Positions 40,538-50,369 are shown, numbered from the stretch's first letter. The stretch: 64,000 nucleotides of DNA from JBKHYJ01 sp046565505 (GCA_046565505.1 JBKHYJ010000063.1:37006-101005); one strand, 5' to 3'. Program-made: numbers and translations. The notes: generated by a model from the sequence alone, not told the origin.

Positions 40538-43489
40538 TTAGAATGTCCGGCCCACCGAGAACCGTATCGCCCTCTTCTCTTCGATGAAGAATGGGTTGTC
40601 GGCCTTGGCGTTCGGGTTCCACGCGAATATCAAACGGAACGGCACGTTTATGACCGGCACCTGTATCCTGAGTTCGCCGCCGAGGCTGTAGCGGTAGTTG
40701 TCGAAAACCCCGCCGAGCGCCTCCGACAGCGCCGCGGTGCGCGTCCTCTCCTGCTCTCCCAGGATGAACACGGGCTTGAAGCCGGGCGGCAGCCCGCCGC
40801 CGCTCTCCGGCGTCGTCGCCTTCCTTATCTCGCGCTGCGTCGCCACCTCCCCGCGCGGGTTGAGGACTATGGGCAGCGCGTTATTCAAAGGCGTGTTCGG
40901 GATGAACTCCGTGCGCTCGAACTGGTTCTCCAGGCTGCGCAAGTTGAAGACGGACCCTATGTCGAAGAAGGGCGCGAACTGGAGCGGCCCTATGATCGGT
41001 ATGCGGTACTCGACGTTGAACAGCAGCTGCGTGTCGCCGCCGATGAAGGCGGGGAATTCGCGGCTCAGTATCGGGTCCGTCTGGTTGGTGAAGGTGAACC
41101 GTTCGAGCACGTCAGGCGATATGCTGTTCGTGGTCGCGCGGCCGGGCCTCCTGACCTCGAGCCTGTTGCCCGCCGCGTCGACGGCGAAGACGTTGCGCGA
41201 CGTGAAGGTCGTCCGCACGGGCGCGGTCGGCGAGATGCCTCGGATGTTATACCCGCGGATGGAGTCCTCGCCCCCAAGGAAGAACCGCGCGAACAGCGGC
41301 GTGCCGCCGATGAACGACAGCGAGTTGGACACGAACGGCGTGCCGAACGTGCGTATGTGGCTCATCAGCGCGTGGAAGCCGAGCGCGCGCGTCTTGCCGG
41401 GCTCGAGCCTGCTCGCCTCCTTGCCTGCGAACAGCGGGCGGAAGTACTTGAATTCGATGGTCGGCTCGATCGTGTTCACCTTGCCGCCGAGCGGGCCGCC
41501 GGAGAACGACAGCCCGAACGTGACGGCCGTCCCTTTCGACGGGTCGAGCGACGAGTTGACCGTGTTATAAGAGATCGTCGGCGTGACCGTCGATTGCGTC
41601 ACCCCGCTCTGGCGGAACGTCACGAGGATATCGTTATTCGGGTCGTTATCCCTGTTCACACCGGGGTCAACGATGTCCGTCGTCCGAAAAGAGTAAGACA
41701 GGCCGAGGTACATGAACCGGCCCATGCGGAAGCGCGGGGTGAAAAAGCTGAGCGGCGCGGACGCCGAGACGGACGCCCCCGAGGTCTTCTGCGTGAACAG
41801 CGACTGGCCGCTGAAGCTCCCGAAGAAGTTCTGTTGCGTGAAGGAGCCGAACCCCTGCCCTAAAAACTGGTAGTCCTGGTAAAAGAGATTGAACCCGAGC
41901 CTGATGGGCCTGCCCTTCACGTAAGGCTCCGTGAACCCGAACGAGATTATCTTCTGGCGGTTGCCCCCCGCCAGCGACAGCGATAGCGACTCGCCGTAGC
42001 CCAGCAGGTTGTTGGTCGAGTAGTCTATCCCGATGTATGAGCCGCCGATGCCCGACACGCCGCCCGTGAAGCTTATCTGCTGGCGCCCCTTCTCCTGCAC
42101 CTTGACCGTGAGGTCGACCTGGCCCTCTTTCTCGTTGGTGTTGACGGTCGCGTCTTCTTTCTTAATCTGCTCGAAGTAGCCGAGCTGGTTGAGCTTCAGG
42201 ATGCTCAGGTCCCAGTACTGCTCGTTGTACCTCTCGCCTTCGTTCAGCAGCACCTCGCGGCGAAGCACGTTGTCGCGCGTGAAGGTGTTGCCTATGAATT
42301 CCAGGCGGCGGAGCGAGTACTGCTTGCCCTCCTCCACGACGAACGTTACGTCTGCCGTGCCCTTCTCCTTGTCGTTGGCGTCGTCGTGGAATTCCAGCTG
42401 CGGCGAGGCGTTAAACTGTATGTAGCCGCGGCCGCCGTACAGCTTCTTGAGGTTGTCGAGGCCCTTGTTGATGACGCTGTAGCCGCGCACGACGTCGCCC
42501 GGCTTCAGTCCGATTACGCTCTTGATCTCGTCGGCGGTGAACTCCGCGTTGTCTTCCACCTTGATGTCGGCGGCGCGGTACTGGCGGCCCTCGTCGATGG
42601 GGATGACTATCTTCAGCCCGCGCCCCTTGTGCCCGATGAGCGGGACCCACGACCCGACCTCGCCCACCTCCTCGACGCGGGGCTCGCCGAAGTTCGCCTT
42701 CAGGTAGCCGTTGTCCGCGTAAACGAGCACGCGGAGCCGGTCGAGGTCGGCCATCAGCTTCTCTTTGTGGTAGATGTCTTTCGAGGAGAAGGTCGTGAAC
42801 AGCCCCGACTGCTTGACCAGCTTCATGTTGGACCGGAGCTTGTCGTCGGAGTAGATGGTGTTGCCCTCGAATTCGATGTCGGCTACGCGGAAACGCGGCC
42901 CCTCTTCGATCTTGAAAGTCAGGCCAACGGCGGTGGCCGAAATGGGCTCGACGGTCGGCTCGACCTTCGCCTCCGGGCGGCCCTCGTTGGCCAGCAACTC
43001 TTTGATGACCGCCGCGGCGCGCTTCGCCTTGACCGGGTCGTACTGGGACTCCTTCGACAGGCCCACGGACCGTTTGCGGAACTCTTCGAGGACGGTTGAC
43101 TGCTGGATGGATTTCAGCCCCTCGTACTTGATGTCCAGCAGCAGGGGCCGCTCGCGCACCTCGAAGGTGATTACCTTGCCGCCGCGCGTGCCCTCTTCGG
43201 CGTAGACCTTCACGTCCTCGAAGTGGCCCTGCGCGTAGAGCGCGCGGACGTCGCGGTCGAGCTGTGCGGGGTTGTACGGGTCGCCCTCGCGCGTCCCTAT
43301 CCAAATCTTTATGGTCGATTCGGGTATGCGGCGGTTGCTGCGTATGACCACCTGCTCGACCGTGACGTTCTGGTTCTGTGGCTGGCTGGCTGAGGCGTGC
43401 GGCTGCGCCGACGACAGGCGTGCGTTAACCGGCCATGTGCTCGCCGCCGCAACAAGTGCTACAAGCAAACAGAAAACACGCTTACTCAT
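40538..43489 (-). CDS. bamA: Outer membrane protein assembly factor BamA
   Basis: 983 residues from ATG 43489; a GTG at 43504 is an alternative. Signal peptide about 1-27, then five POTRA domains (for example IPESTIKIWIGTREGDPYNPAQLDRDV), then the 16-strand barrel. The lid signature appears as FLGGEDSIRGYNIRGISP, and the last residues RFSVGRTF end in the outer-membrane Phe signal. It folds and inserts beta-barrel proteins. It is longer than E. coli BamA (810), with extra barrel loops. Downstream are two skp genes and upstream is clpC. Confidence 0.96.
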   Translation of the reverse strand: MSKRVFCLLVALVAAASTWPVNARLSSAQPHASASQPQNQNVTVEQVVIRSNRRIPESTIKIWIGTREGDPYNPAQLDRDVRALYAQGHFEDVKVYAEEGTRGGKVITFEVRERPLLLDIKYEGLKSIQQSTVLEEFRKRSVGLSKESQYDPVKAKRAAAVIKELLANEGRPEAKVEPTVEPISATAVGLTFKIEEGPRFRVADIEFEGNTIYSDDKLRSNMKLVKQSGLFTTFSSKDIYHKEKLMADLDRLRVLVYADNGYLKANFGEPRVEEVGEVGSWVPLIGHKGRGLKIVIPIDEGRQYRAADIKVEDNAEFTADEIKSVIGLKPGDVVRGYSVINKGLDNLKKLYGGRGYIQFNASPQLEFHDDANDKEKGTADVTFVVEEGKQYSLRRLEFIGNTFTRDNVLRREVLLNEGERYNEQYWDLSILKLNQLGYFEQIKKEDATVNTNEKEGQVDLTVKVQEKGRQQISFTGGVSGIGGSYIGIDYSTNNLLGYGESLSLSLAGGNRQKIISFGFTEPYVKGRPIRLGFNLFYQDYQFLGQGFGSFTQQNFFGSFSGQSLFTQKTSGASVSASAPLSFFTPRFRMGRFMYLGLSYSFRTTDIVDPGVNRDNDPNNDILVTFRQSGVTQSTVTPTISYNTVNSSLDPSKGTAVTFGLSFSGGPLGGKVNTIEPTIEFKYFRPLFAGKEASRLEPGKTRALGFHALMSHIRTFGTPFVSNSLSFIGGTPLFARFFLGGEDSIRGYNIRGISPTAPVRTTFTSRNVFAVDAAGNRLEVRRPGRATTNSISPDVLERFTFTNQTDPILSREFPAFIGGDTQLLFNVEYRIPIIGPLQFAPFFDIGSVFNLRSLENQFERTEFIPNTPLNNALPIVLNPRGEVATQREIRKATTPESGGGLPPGFKPVFILGEQERTRTAALSEALGGVFDNYRYSLGGELRIQVPVINVPFRLIFAWNPNAKADNPFFIEEKRAIRFSVGRTF

Positions 43490-43868
43490 AAATGAATTGC
43501 ACACTCCCTAATGAATCCAGAGTTTGTTTCGATCCTTTTAGCCTCGCGTCTTTATCCCCGGGCCTGAGCGAGTTTGACGTAGTGAAGAAACCGCCTGCCG
43601 GCCGTGTCGCGCCAGCGGCCGTGTGAGGGCCGCGCGCCTCAAACCGCCCGTGCCCTTTCCTGGCGGCCGGGCACTTTAGTTTATTGCCGGCCGTTTCGTC
43701 CTTCACAAAATATAGAACGCGACTTTGACGGATTATTGTAACAAAAATGTGGAAGGCAAGCCAATTTCGATCGAGGGGTGTGGGAGGCGATTTCCGACCG
43801 CGGCCCGCGCGGGCAGGGGAGTGGGGGCGCTACCCGCGCGCGCCCCTGATAGATTCAACCCCCGACGG
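43490..43868. other. Intergenic region between bamA and clpC
   Basis: 379 nt, GC-rich. No ORF, RNA gene or clear terminator is visible. It likely holds the bamA promoter, but no good -35/-10 pair was found. Confidence 0.4.
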
Positions 43869-46307
43869 CTATTGAACCAGCAGCGCGTCGTCCAACTCTT
43901 CCAGCTCCATCGGCCTGTATTGCAGCGCGTCGCCATCGAGGTAGACCTCCACGACGGAGGCCTCGCTGAAGCGCCCGGCGATGAGGGCCTCGGAAAGCGG
44001 GTCCTCTACATGTTTTTGCAGCGCTCGCCTGAGCGGCCGCGCGCCGTAGCTGCGGTCCGTGCAGGTCTTTTCGACCACCCAGCGCTTAGCCTCCGGCGTC
44101 ATCTGCACCTGGAGCTTGCGGCGGATGAGCGTGCGGTTGAGCTGGGCCACGAGCAGGCCGACGATCTCGAACAGGTCGGCGTCCGTCAGCGGCTCGAACA
44201 CTATTATCTCGTCCAGGCGGTTGATGAATTCGGGGTTGAACGTCTGTTTGACGGCCTGCATCACGCCTTCCTCGACCGTCGTCTGCTGCGAGCGCGACGA
44301 CGCCTGGAAGCCCAGGTGGCCGCGCTTCTGTATGAACCGCGCGCCGATGTTTGAAGTCATGATGAGGATGGTGTTTTTGAAATCAATGGTGTTGCCGAGC
44401 GAGTCGGTCAGCACGCCGTCTTCCAACACCTGCAAGAGTATGTTGAATAGATCAGGGTGGGCCTTCTCGATCTCGTCGAGCAGCAGGACGGAGTAAGGGT
44501 TGCGCTTGACCTTCTCGGTCATCTGCCCGCCTTCCTCGTGGCCCACGTACCCCGGCGGGCTGCCTATCAGCTTGGACACGGAGTGCTTCTCCATGTACTC
44601 GGACATGTCGAAGCGGAGCAATGCGCGCTCGGAGCCGAACAAAAATTCCGCGAGCGAGCGGGCCACTTCTGTCTTCCCGACGCCGGTCGGCCCGAGGAAA
44701 AGGAACGAGCCCACGGGCCGGTTAGGGTTCTTCAGGCCCGCGCGGCTCCGGCGTATGGCCCGCGAGAGCGCGGAGATGGCCCGGTCCTGATTGATTATCC
44801 GCTTGTGAAGCTCCTCCTCGATCCTGAGCAGCTTCGCCGTGTCTTCTTCCTTGAGCGAGTTGATCGGGATGCCGGTCCACCTCGATATGACGTCTTCGAT
44901 GTCGTCGCGCGTGACCTCTGGGAAGTGCTCGGCCACGAGGTTGTGCGACTCGCGCAAGGTCGCCAGCCGGTCAAGCTCTTCCTGCTCTTTCTGCTTGAAT
45001 ATCTTCGCGCGCTCGAAATCGCGCTCGGCGGTCGCGCGCTCGAAATTCGCCGTGTGTCGGCGCAGCTTGCGCTGGCATTCGTGAATCTCGGCCGGCAGGT
45101 GCGCCTCGCGTAATTTCACGCGCGCGCCCGCCTCGTCGATTATGTCTATGGCTTTATCGGGCAGGAAGCGGTCGGGTATGTAGCGGTGTGATTGAAAGAC
45201 GGCCGACTCGATCCCCTCCTGCGTGTAGCGGACCTGGTGGAACGTCTCGTACCGCTCCTTGATGCCTTCGAGTATCTTGATCGTCTCGCCTTCAGTCGGG
45301 GGCGGGACCTTAACGGCCTGGAAGCGGCGCTCGAGCGAGCGGTCCTTCTCTATAGTCTTGCGGAACTCGGCGGGCGTCGTCGCGCCGATGCACTGAATCT
45401 CGCCCCGCGAGAGGGCCGGCTTCAAAATGTTCGCCGCGTCGAGCGAGCCTTCGGCGGACCCCGCCCCGACCAGCGTGTGTAGCTCGTCGATGAAGACGAT
45501 GTAGTGCGGGTTGTCTATCAGCTCCCGCATGATGGTCTTCAACCTCTCCTCGAACTGGCCGCGGTATTTCGTCCCGGCGACGACCAGCGACAGGTCGAGG
45601 GCGAGAATCCTTTTGTCGCGCAGGAAAGGCGGCACGTCGCCCGACACTATTCTCTGCGCGAGCCCTTCGACTATTGCGGTCTTGCCGACGCCCGGCTCGC
45701 CTATCAGCACGGGGTTATTCTTCGTGCGGCGGCAGAGTATTTGGATGACGCGCTCGATCTCGTTCTCGCGCCCGATGAGCGGGTCGAGCTGGTCGGCGCC
45801 GGCCGACTCCGTGAGGTCGCGGCTGAACTCCGCCAGGTGTGGCGCGTCCTTCTTCTGCGCGGCGGCGCGCTCGTTCTGCTGCGCGCGCGTGAGGTCCTCG
45901 CGTATCTGGTTCAGGCGCAGCCCGCGCTCGTAGAGTATTTCTGCGGCGGGCGATTTCTCCTCGCGCAGTATGCCGAGCAGCAGGTGCTCTGTCCCGATGT
46001 GGCGGTGCTGCAATCGCTCGCTTTCGTCGGCGGCGTAGCTCAGCACGCGTTTCGCGCTCTGCGAGAGCGGCAGGTCAACGGAGGCCGACACCTTGTCGCG
46101 CAGCGGCGTGCGCCCTTCTATCTCTTTGCGGATTGATTCAACCGTGGAGTGTGGGCTTCGGAAGAATTTCTGGGTTAACTGCTTGTCCTCGCGCAACAGC
46201 CCGAGCAGTATGTGCTCGGCGTCTATAGCCTGCGCCCCGAACTGGCTCGCTTCGTACCTGGCGAAGAATATTACGCGACGCGCCTTCTCCGTATAACGTT
46301 CGAACAT
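43869..46307 (-). CDS. clpC: ATP-dependent Clp protease ATP-binding subunit ClpC
   Basis: 812 residues. Two N-terminal Clp repeats (FTEKARRVIFFA-like start, GTEHLLLGILRE), first AAA domain with Walker A GEPGVGKT, a UVR-type middle region (ERAKIFKQKEQEEL), second AAA domain with Walker A GPTGVGKT and sensor LLLDEIEKAH, and a C-terminal D2-small domain. The hexamer unfolds proteins for ClpP. No mcsA/mcsB or ctsR neighbours are seen, unlike in Firmicutes. The gene lies between bamA and lolD. Confidence 0.95.
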   Translation of the reverse strand: MFERYTEKARRVIFFARYEASQFGAQAIDAEHILLGLLREDKQLTQKFFRSPHSTVESIRKEIEGRTPLRDKVSASVDLPLSQSAKRVLSYAADESERLQHRHIGTEHLLLGILREEKSPAAEILYERGLRLNQIREDLTRAQQNERAAAQKKDAPHLAEFSRDLTESAGADQLDPLIGRENEIERVIQILCRRTKNNPVLIGEPGVGKTAIVEGLAQRIVSGDVPPFLRDKRILALDLSLVVAGTKYRGQFEERLKTIMRELIDNPHYIVFIDELHTLVGAGSAEGSLDAANILKPALSRGEIQCIGATTPAEFRKTIEKDRSLERRFQAVKVPPPTEGETIKILEGIKERYETFHQVRYTQEGIESAVFQSHRYIPDRFLPDKAIDIIDEAGARVKLREAHLPAEIHECQRKLRRHTANFERATAERDFERAKIFKQKEQEELDRLATLRESHNLVAEHFPEVTRDDIEDVISRWTGIPINSLKEEDTAKLLRIEEELHKRIINQDRAISALSRAIRRSRAGLKNPNRPVGSFLFLGPTGVGKTEVARSLAEFLFGSERALLRFDMSEYMEKHSVSKLIGSPPGYVGHEEGGQMTEKVKRNPYSVLLLDEIEKAHPDLFNILLQVLEDGVLTDSLGNTIDFKNTILIMTSNIGARFIQKRGHLGFQASSRSQQTTVEEGVMQAVKQTFNPEFINRLDEIIVFEPLTDADLFEIVGLLVAQLNRTLIRRKLQVQMTPEAKRWVVEKTCTDRSYGARPLRRALQKHVEDPLSEALIAGRFSEASVVEVYLDGDALQYRPMELEELDDALLVQ

Positions 46308-46394
46308 ACTCGGCCCCGCTTCGATAAACGACGAGTTGTGAGGGATGAGTCAGGAAGCTAAGGGCCTGCCGCTCACCGCCCCGCGCTCATCGTT

Positions 46395-47147
46395 TCATTG
46401 TAGCCGTCCGTCCTCAAGGTGCAGCACGCGGTCGCAGATAGAAGCAAGGCGCTCGTTATGCGTCACGATCACCGAGGTCAGCTTCTGCGACCCATGTATC
46501 TCCTTGAGCAGATTATGAATGCTTTCGCTCGTCTTGCTGTCGAGGTCGCCAGTCGGCTCGTCGGCCAGCAGCAGGCGCGGGCGCGAAACGAGTGCCCGCG
46601 CCAATGCCACTCGCGCTTGCTCGCCGCCGGACATCTCGCCGGGCCTGTGCGTCGAGCGGCCGGCCAGTCCGACAGCCTCCAGCATAGACTCTGCGCTACG
46701 CCTCGCAGCCTTGTGCGAAGCCCTGTTGATGAGCAGCGGCATCATTGCGTTTTCAACGGCTGTGAACTCGGGCAGCAGGTGATGAAATTGGAAGATGAAA
46801 CCAATCTCCCTGTTCCGAAACCGAGCCAAGTCTACATCACTAAGTTTGAGAATGTCAAATTCGCCCACTTTTACTTCCCCCGCGCTTGGCCGGTCTAATC
46901 CTCCTAATAGGTGCAATAGGGTCGATTTTCCAGCGCCGGACGGCCCGACTATCGCCACCATCTCGCCGGCCTGGATTTCCAGGCTCAAATCATCGAACAC
47001 GGTCACGCGGTTATCGCCGCTCCGGTAGGTTTTTGAAAGCCCGGCGACTTTCAGGAACGGGGCGGGGGCGAGGGGGCCGCGGGCCCGGCCCTGCGCGCGG
47101 TCGCTGAGCGTGCTTTCGTCGACCGAAACTTGATTCATGATGTCCAT
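46395..47147 (-). CDS. lolD: Lipoprotein-releasing ABC transporter ATP-binding protein
   Basis: 250 residues. Walker A GPSGAGKSTLL, a Q-loop in IFQFHHLLPEFTAVENAMMP, signature MSGGEQARVALARAL, and Walker B LLLADEPTGDLD. The MacB/LolD subfamily powers extraction of lipoproteins from the inner membrane. ATG 47147 has GGAG 7 nt upstream, and it starts 27 nt after the permease gene, so they form one unit. Confidence 0.93.
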   Translation of the reverse strand: MDIMNQVSVDESTLSDRAQGRARGPLAPAPFLKVAGLSKTYRSGDNRVTVFDDLSLEIQAGEMVAIVGPSGAGKSTLLHLLGGLDRPSAGEVKVGEFDILKLSDVDLARFRNREIGFIFQFHHLLPEFTAVENAMMPLLINRASHKAARRSAESMLEAVGLAGRSTHRPGEMSGGEQARVALARALVSRPRLLLADEPTGDLDSKTSESIHNLLKEIHGSQKLTSVIVTHNERLASICDRVLHLEDGRLQ

Positions 47148-47174
47148 TATCTTTCTCCGGCCCGCGGCCCCGCC

Positions 47175-48422
47175 CTATTCGTATCGCAGCCCCTCGACCG
47201 GGTCTATACGCGCCGCGCTCCAGGAGGGGTAGATGGTTGACAGGAAGCTGATCGCCAGGGTGACCCCCGCCACGGAGACCACGTCGAGCGCCTTCGGGTG
47301 GAATGGCAGGTAGTCCAGCGCGTAGGCGCCCGCCGGCAGCCTGATCCACTGGTGCGCGTCGGCGAGGTAGCAGAAGCCCGCGCCCGCCAGTATGCCGATC
47401 ACTATGCCGACGACGCCTATCATCAACCCCTGGATGACGAACACGTACATCACGCTGCGGCTGGTCGCGCCCATAGATTTCAGTATGGCTATGTCTCTGT
47501 GCTTCTCCATGACTATCATTATGAGTACGGTGATGATGTTGAGCGCCGCGATGCCTATGACTATCAGCAGCGCGATGCCCGACAGGTACTTCTCGTAACT
47601 GAGCGCGCTGTAGATGGGCGCGTTCAGCTCTTGCCAGTCGCGCACCTCGTAACCGCCGCCGACGACTTCGAGCACCTGCTCGTCGATCTCCTTCACCCTG
47701 TCAACGTCGTCAACCTTTATCTGAATGATCTCGGCCACGCCCTCCGTGCCCGCCAGCCGTTGCGCCGCCTCGAGGGAGATGTACGTCCAGCTCGCGTCAT
47801 AATCGCTCAGCCCGGATTCAAATATCCCCGCGACCCTGAAGTCGCGGATCCTGGGCGCCATCCCCAGGGGCGTCAGGTGGCCTTCGGGCGAGATGACGGT
47901 GGCGACGTCGCCCACCTTGAGGCCGACGGTCGCGGCAAGCTCGCGGCCTATGATGATGCGGTCAATCTTCGCGCCCGTCTCAGGGTCCGTCTCCGGCTCG
48001 GCCAGCGCGCGCGGGTCGCCCTCCCTGGTGAATTGAAAGACTTCGTTTTCCGAGGGCGACATGTTCATGTCCACGCCTTTGAGCACGGCGCCATCCGTCT
48101 CGTTGCGCCCCCCGATCAAGACCCGCTGGTAGAGCGTGGCCGACGCCGAGCGCACGTGTGCGAGCGACCTGAGGCGCGCGACAATCTCTTGATAGTTCTC
48201 TATCGGCCGGCGCGTCTTGTGCGTGACGTTGATGTGTGCCGTGCCCGAGAGGATCTTCGCCTGGAACTCCTGGCGGAAGCCCGTCATCATCGCGAGCACG
48301 GTGATGAGCGACGCGACGCCCGCGGCGACGGCCGCCACCGCGATGACCGTGATTACCGAGATCATCACCTGTTTGCGTTTCGCGCGGAGGTAGCGCAGCG
48401 CTATGAATAGTTCGTAAGGCAC
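47175..48422 (-). CDS. lolC: Lipoprotein-releasing ABC transporter permease (LolC/LolE type)
   Basis: 415 residues with GTG 48422, giving VPYELFIALRYLRAKRKQ; the longer open frame up to 48503 covers a repeat and is not family-like. One helix (about 21-45), a large periplasmic domain (about 46-265) and three C-terminal helices, ending in SAARIDPVEGLRYE, the FtsX/LolCE plan. Only one permease gene is present; LolC and LolE are two in E. coli, so a homodimer (LolF type) is likely. Co-transcribed with lolD; lysS is upstream. Confidence 0.93.
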   Translation of the reverse strand: MPYELFIALRYLRAKRKQVMISVITVIAVAAVAAGVASLITVLAMMTGFRQEFQAKILSGTAHINVTHKTRRPIENYQEIVARLRSLAHVRSASATLYQRVLIGGRNETDGAVLKGVDMNMSPSENEVFQFTREGDPRALAEPETDPETGAKIDRIIIGRELAATVGLKVGDVATVISPEGHLTPLGMAPRIRDFRVAGIFESGLSDYDASWTYISLEAAQRLAGTEGVAEIIQIKVDDVDRVKEIDEQVLEVVGGGYEVRDWQELNAPIYSALSYEKYLSGIALLIVIGIAALNIITVLIMIVMEKHRDIAILKSMGATSRSVMYVFVIQGLMIGVVGIVIGILAGAGFCYLADAHQWIRLPAGAYALDYLPFHPKALDVVSVAGVTLAISFLSTIYPSWSAARIDPVEGLRYE

Positions 48423-48432
48423 TGTGAGAAAT

Positions 48433-48529
48433 GATGAACGATGAACGACGGTCGCGGGGGCGAGAGGCTCGGGGCGCGGACAATCTGTCCGCCCCTCTTC
48501 CATTCGTCATTCATGATTCATCGTTCATC
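48433..48529. repeat. Inverted repeat between lysS and lolC
   Basis: GATGAACGATGAA (48433-48445) and TTCATCGTTCATC (48517-48529) are a perfect 13-bp inverted repeat about 70 nt apart. GATGAAC and TTCAT are also repeated within each arm. The right arm overlaps the lysS stop codon. Confidence 0.55.
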
Positions 48530-50087
48530 CTTTCTGTCCCTCCGGCCGCATGTGAGGGAAGAGAATCACGTCGCGCAGAGAGCGCTGGTTAGTCAGTATC
48601 ATCACGAGCCTGTCGATGCCCACCCCTTCGCCCGCCGTCGGCGGCATCCCGTAAGAGAGCGCGCGTATGTAGTCCTCGTCAATGACCATCGCCTCTTCGT
48701 CGCCGCCCGCCCGCCGCCGCATCTGCGCCTCGAACCTCTGACGCTGGTCTCTGGGGTCGTTGATCTCGCAGAAGGCGTTGGCTATCTCCATCCCGGAAAT
48801 GAAAAGCTCGAAACGGTCCACGAACCGCTCGTCGCTGCGGCTGCGCTTCGACAGGGGCGACAGCTCGACGGGGAATTCCGTGACGAAAGTGGGGTTGACG
48901 AGCCGCGCCTCGGCAACCTGCTCGAACACTTCGCCGAGCATGTAGCCGTAGCCCAGCGTCCTCAGGTGCGGGATTTGAGTCTTTAAATCATGGTGCCTCT
49001 CGGCCCACCGAAGCACGCCCTCGCCCGTCGCGAGGTCTTCGGCCGTGGGCCGCTCGCCCTCCCCCGGCCAGTGGTTGATTATGGCCTCGCGCATAGTCAT
49101 GCGCGCCCAGGGCCGTGAGAAGTCTATGCGCTGCTCGCCATACTCGACCGCCGCCCCGCCGCACGCGCGCTCGACTATGCCCGAGATCAAATCTTCCGTG
49201 AGCATGATGAGGTCTTCGTACTCGGAGTAAGCCTCGTAGAATTCGAGCATGGTGAACTCGGGGTTATGGGTCCGGTCTATGCCCTCGTTTCGGAAGTTGC
49301 GGTTGATCTCGTAGACCTTCTCGAACCCGCCGACGATCAGCCGCTTCAGGTAAAGCTCCGGGGCGATCCTCGCGTACAGGTCTATGTCGAGCGCGTTGTG
49401 GTGAGTGACGAAGGGCCGCGCCGCCGCCCCCGACGCGAGCGGCGTGAGCATAGGCGTTTCGACCTCGACGTAGCCGCGCGCGTCGAAGAACTGGCGTATC
49501 ATGCGGATGACCTCCGCGCGCTTCTCGAACACGCGGCGCACGTCACGGTTCGCTATCAGGTCCGCGTACCGCTGGCGGTATCGAATCTCAACGTCGGCCA
49601 GGCCATAATACTTGTCCGGCGGCGGCAGGAACGCCTTCGCCAGGAAAGTGAGCGACTCCGCATGGATTGAAAGCTCGTTCGTGCGGGTGCGGAATAACTT
49701 CCCCTCGGCCCCTATGAAATCGCCCAGATCAAGCAGCTTGAAGAGCGACCATGTCCGCTCATCGACCTCGTTCGATTTGATGTAGATTTGCAGTAGCTCC
49801 GCGCCGTCCGTGAACCGGACGAAGGCGGCCTTGCCCATCTTGTTAATCGCGAAGACGCGGCCCGCCGCGCGCACGCGGGCCGGCGACGCATCCAGCTCGC
49901 CCCCCGGCTTATCGCCGAACTCCTGAACTATCTGGCTGATCGTGTGCGTGCGATCAAACTTATGCGGGTAGGGGGCGAAGCCCAGTCGCACAATCTCTTC
50001 AAAAGAACGCTGCCGCTCCTGCTGCTGGTCGTTAGATTCCGCCCCCTGCTCGATAGGGGCCGGCCCCGGTTGTCGGTCATCTGCCAT
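48525..50087 (-). CDS. lysS: Lysyl-tRNA synthetase, class II
   Basis: 520 residues from ATG 50087, with GGAGAG upstream. Codons up to 50171 lie inside the promoter, so that longer frame is not used. OB-fold anticodon domain (about 60-160, FDRTHTI, RVFAINKMGKAAFVRF), then the class II catalytic core with motif 1 in VEVETPMLTPLASGAAARPF, motif 2 FRNEGIDRTHNPEFTMLEFYEAY and motif 3 GVGIDRLVMILT. It charges tRNA-Lys. A perfect TTGACA-18-TATAAT promoter starts the operon with lolC and lolD. Confidence 0.97.
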   Translation of the reverse strand: MADDRQPGPAPIEQGAESNDQQQERQRSFEEIVRLGFAPYPHKFDRTHTISQIVQEFGDKPGGELDASPARVRAAGRVFAINKMGKAAFVRFTDGAELLQIYIKSNEVDERTWSLFKLLDLGDFIGAEGKLFRTRTNELSIHAESLTFLAKAFLPPPDKYYGLADVEIRYRQRYADLIANRDVRRVFEKRAEVIRMIRQFFDARGYVEVETPMLTPLASGAAARPFVTHHNALDIDLYARIAPELYLKRLIVGGFEKVYEINRNFRNEGIDRTHNPEFTMLEFYEAYSEYEDLIMLTEDLISGIVERACGGAAVEYGEQRIDFSRPWARMTMREAIINHWPGEGERPTAEDLATGEGVLRWAERHHDLKTQIPHLRTLGYGYMLGEVFEQVAEARLVNPTFVTEFPVELSPLSKRSRSDERFVDRFELFISGMEIANAFCEINDPRDQRQRFEAQMRRRAGGDEEAMVIDEDYIRALSYGMPPTAGEGVGIDRLVMILTNQRSLRDVILFPHMRPEGQKG

Positions 50088-50141
50088 TAAGCTCTCCAGT
50101 GTACTCTCGGCCGGCTCCGCGCGGGCCGGGGTAAGTAGGAA

Positions 50142-50171
50142 ATTATAGGAACGCGCTCCGAAGGGTGTCAA
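50142..50171 (-). promoter_or_regulatory. Consensus promoter of lysS
   Basis: On the minus strand TTGACA (50166-50171), an 18-nt spacer and TATAAT (50142-50147), all 12 bases consensus. It ends 55 nt before the lysS ATG and is back to back with the M48 gene promoter. Confidence 0.85.
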
Positions 50172-50180
50172 ACAAAGTGG

Positions 50181-50210
50181 TTGTCATTTCAACGCGCGCG
50201 TTGGTAAAAT
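50181..50210 (+). promoter_or_regulatory. Promoter of the M48 protease gene
   Basis: TTGTCA (50181-50186), an 18-nt spacer and TAAAAT (50205-50210), five of six each. Its -35 lies 9 nt from that of lysS, pointing the other way. The start codon is 160 nt downstream. Confidence 0.6.
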
Positions 50211-50369
50211 TAATAGGCTGGCGAAATCTCTCCTTTAACAATTGACGATTCAAGGGCGACCAGCCTTCCCTTATGAGCCCGTCGTTGAGCTTGTCGGCGC
50301 GCGACGCGGGGCTTCGCGGGAATCGAACGAACAATGGGATCGGGATCACAAGAAGGGGGTGCATCAAAC

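Noticed and set aside
40493..41863. 456-residue reading frame antisense to bamA
   Set aside because: Arg/Glu/Val-rich shadow of the bamA coding strand; no family motif and no start signals.
47298..48410. 370-residue reading frame antisense to lolC
   Set aside because: Shadow of the LolC frame; low-complexity composition.
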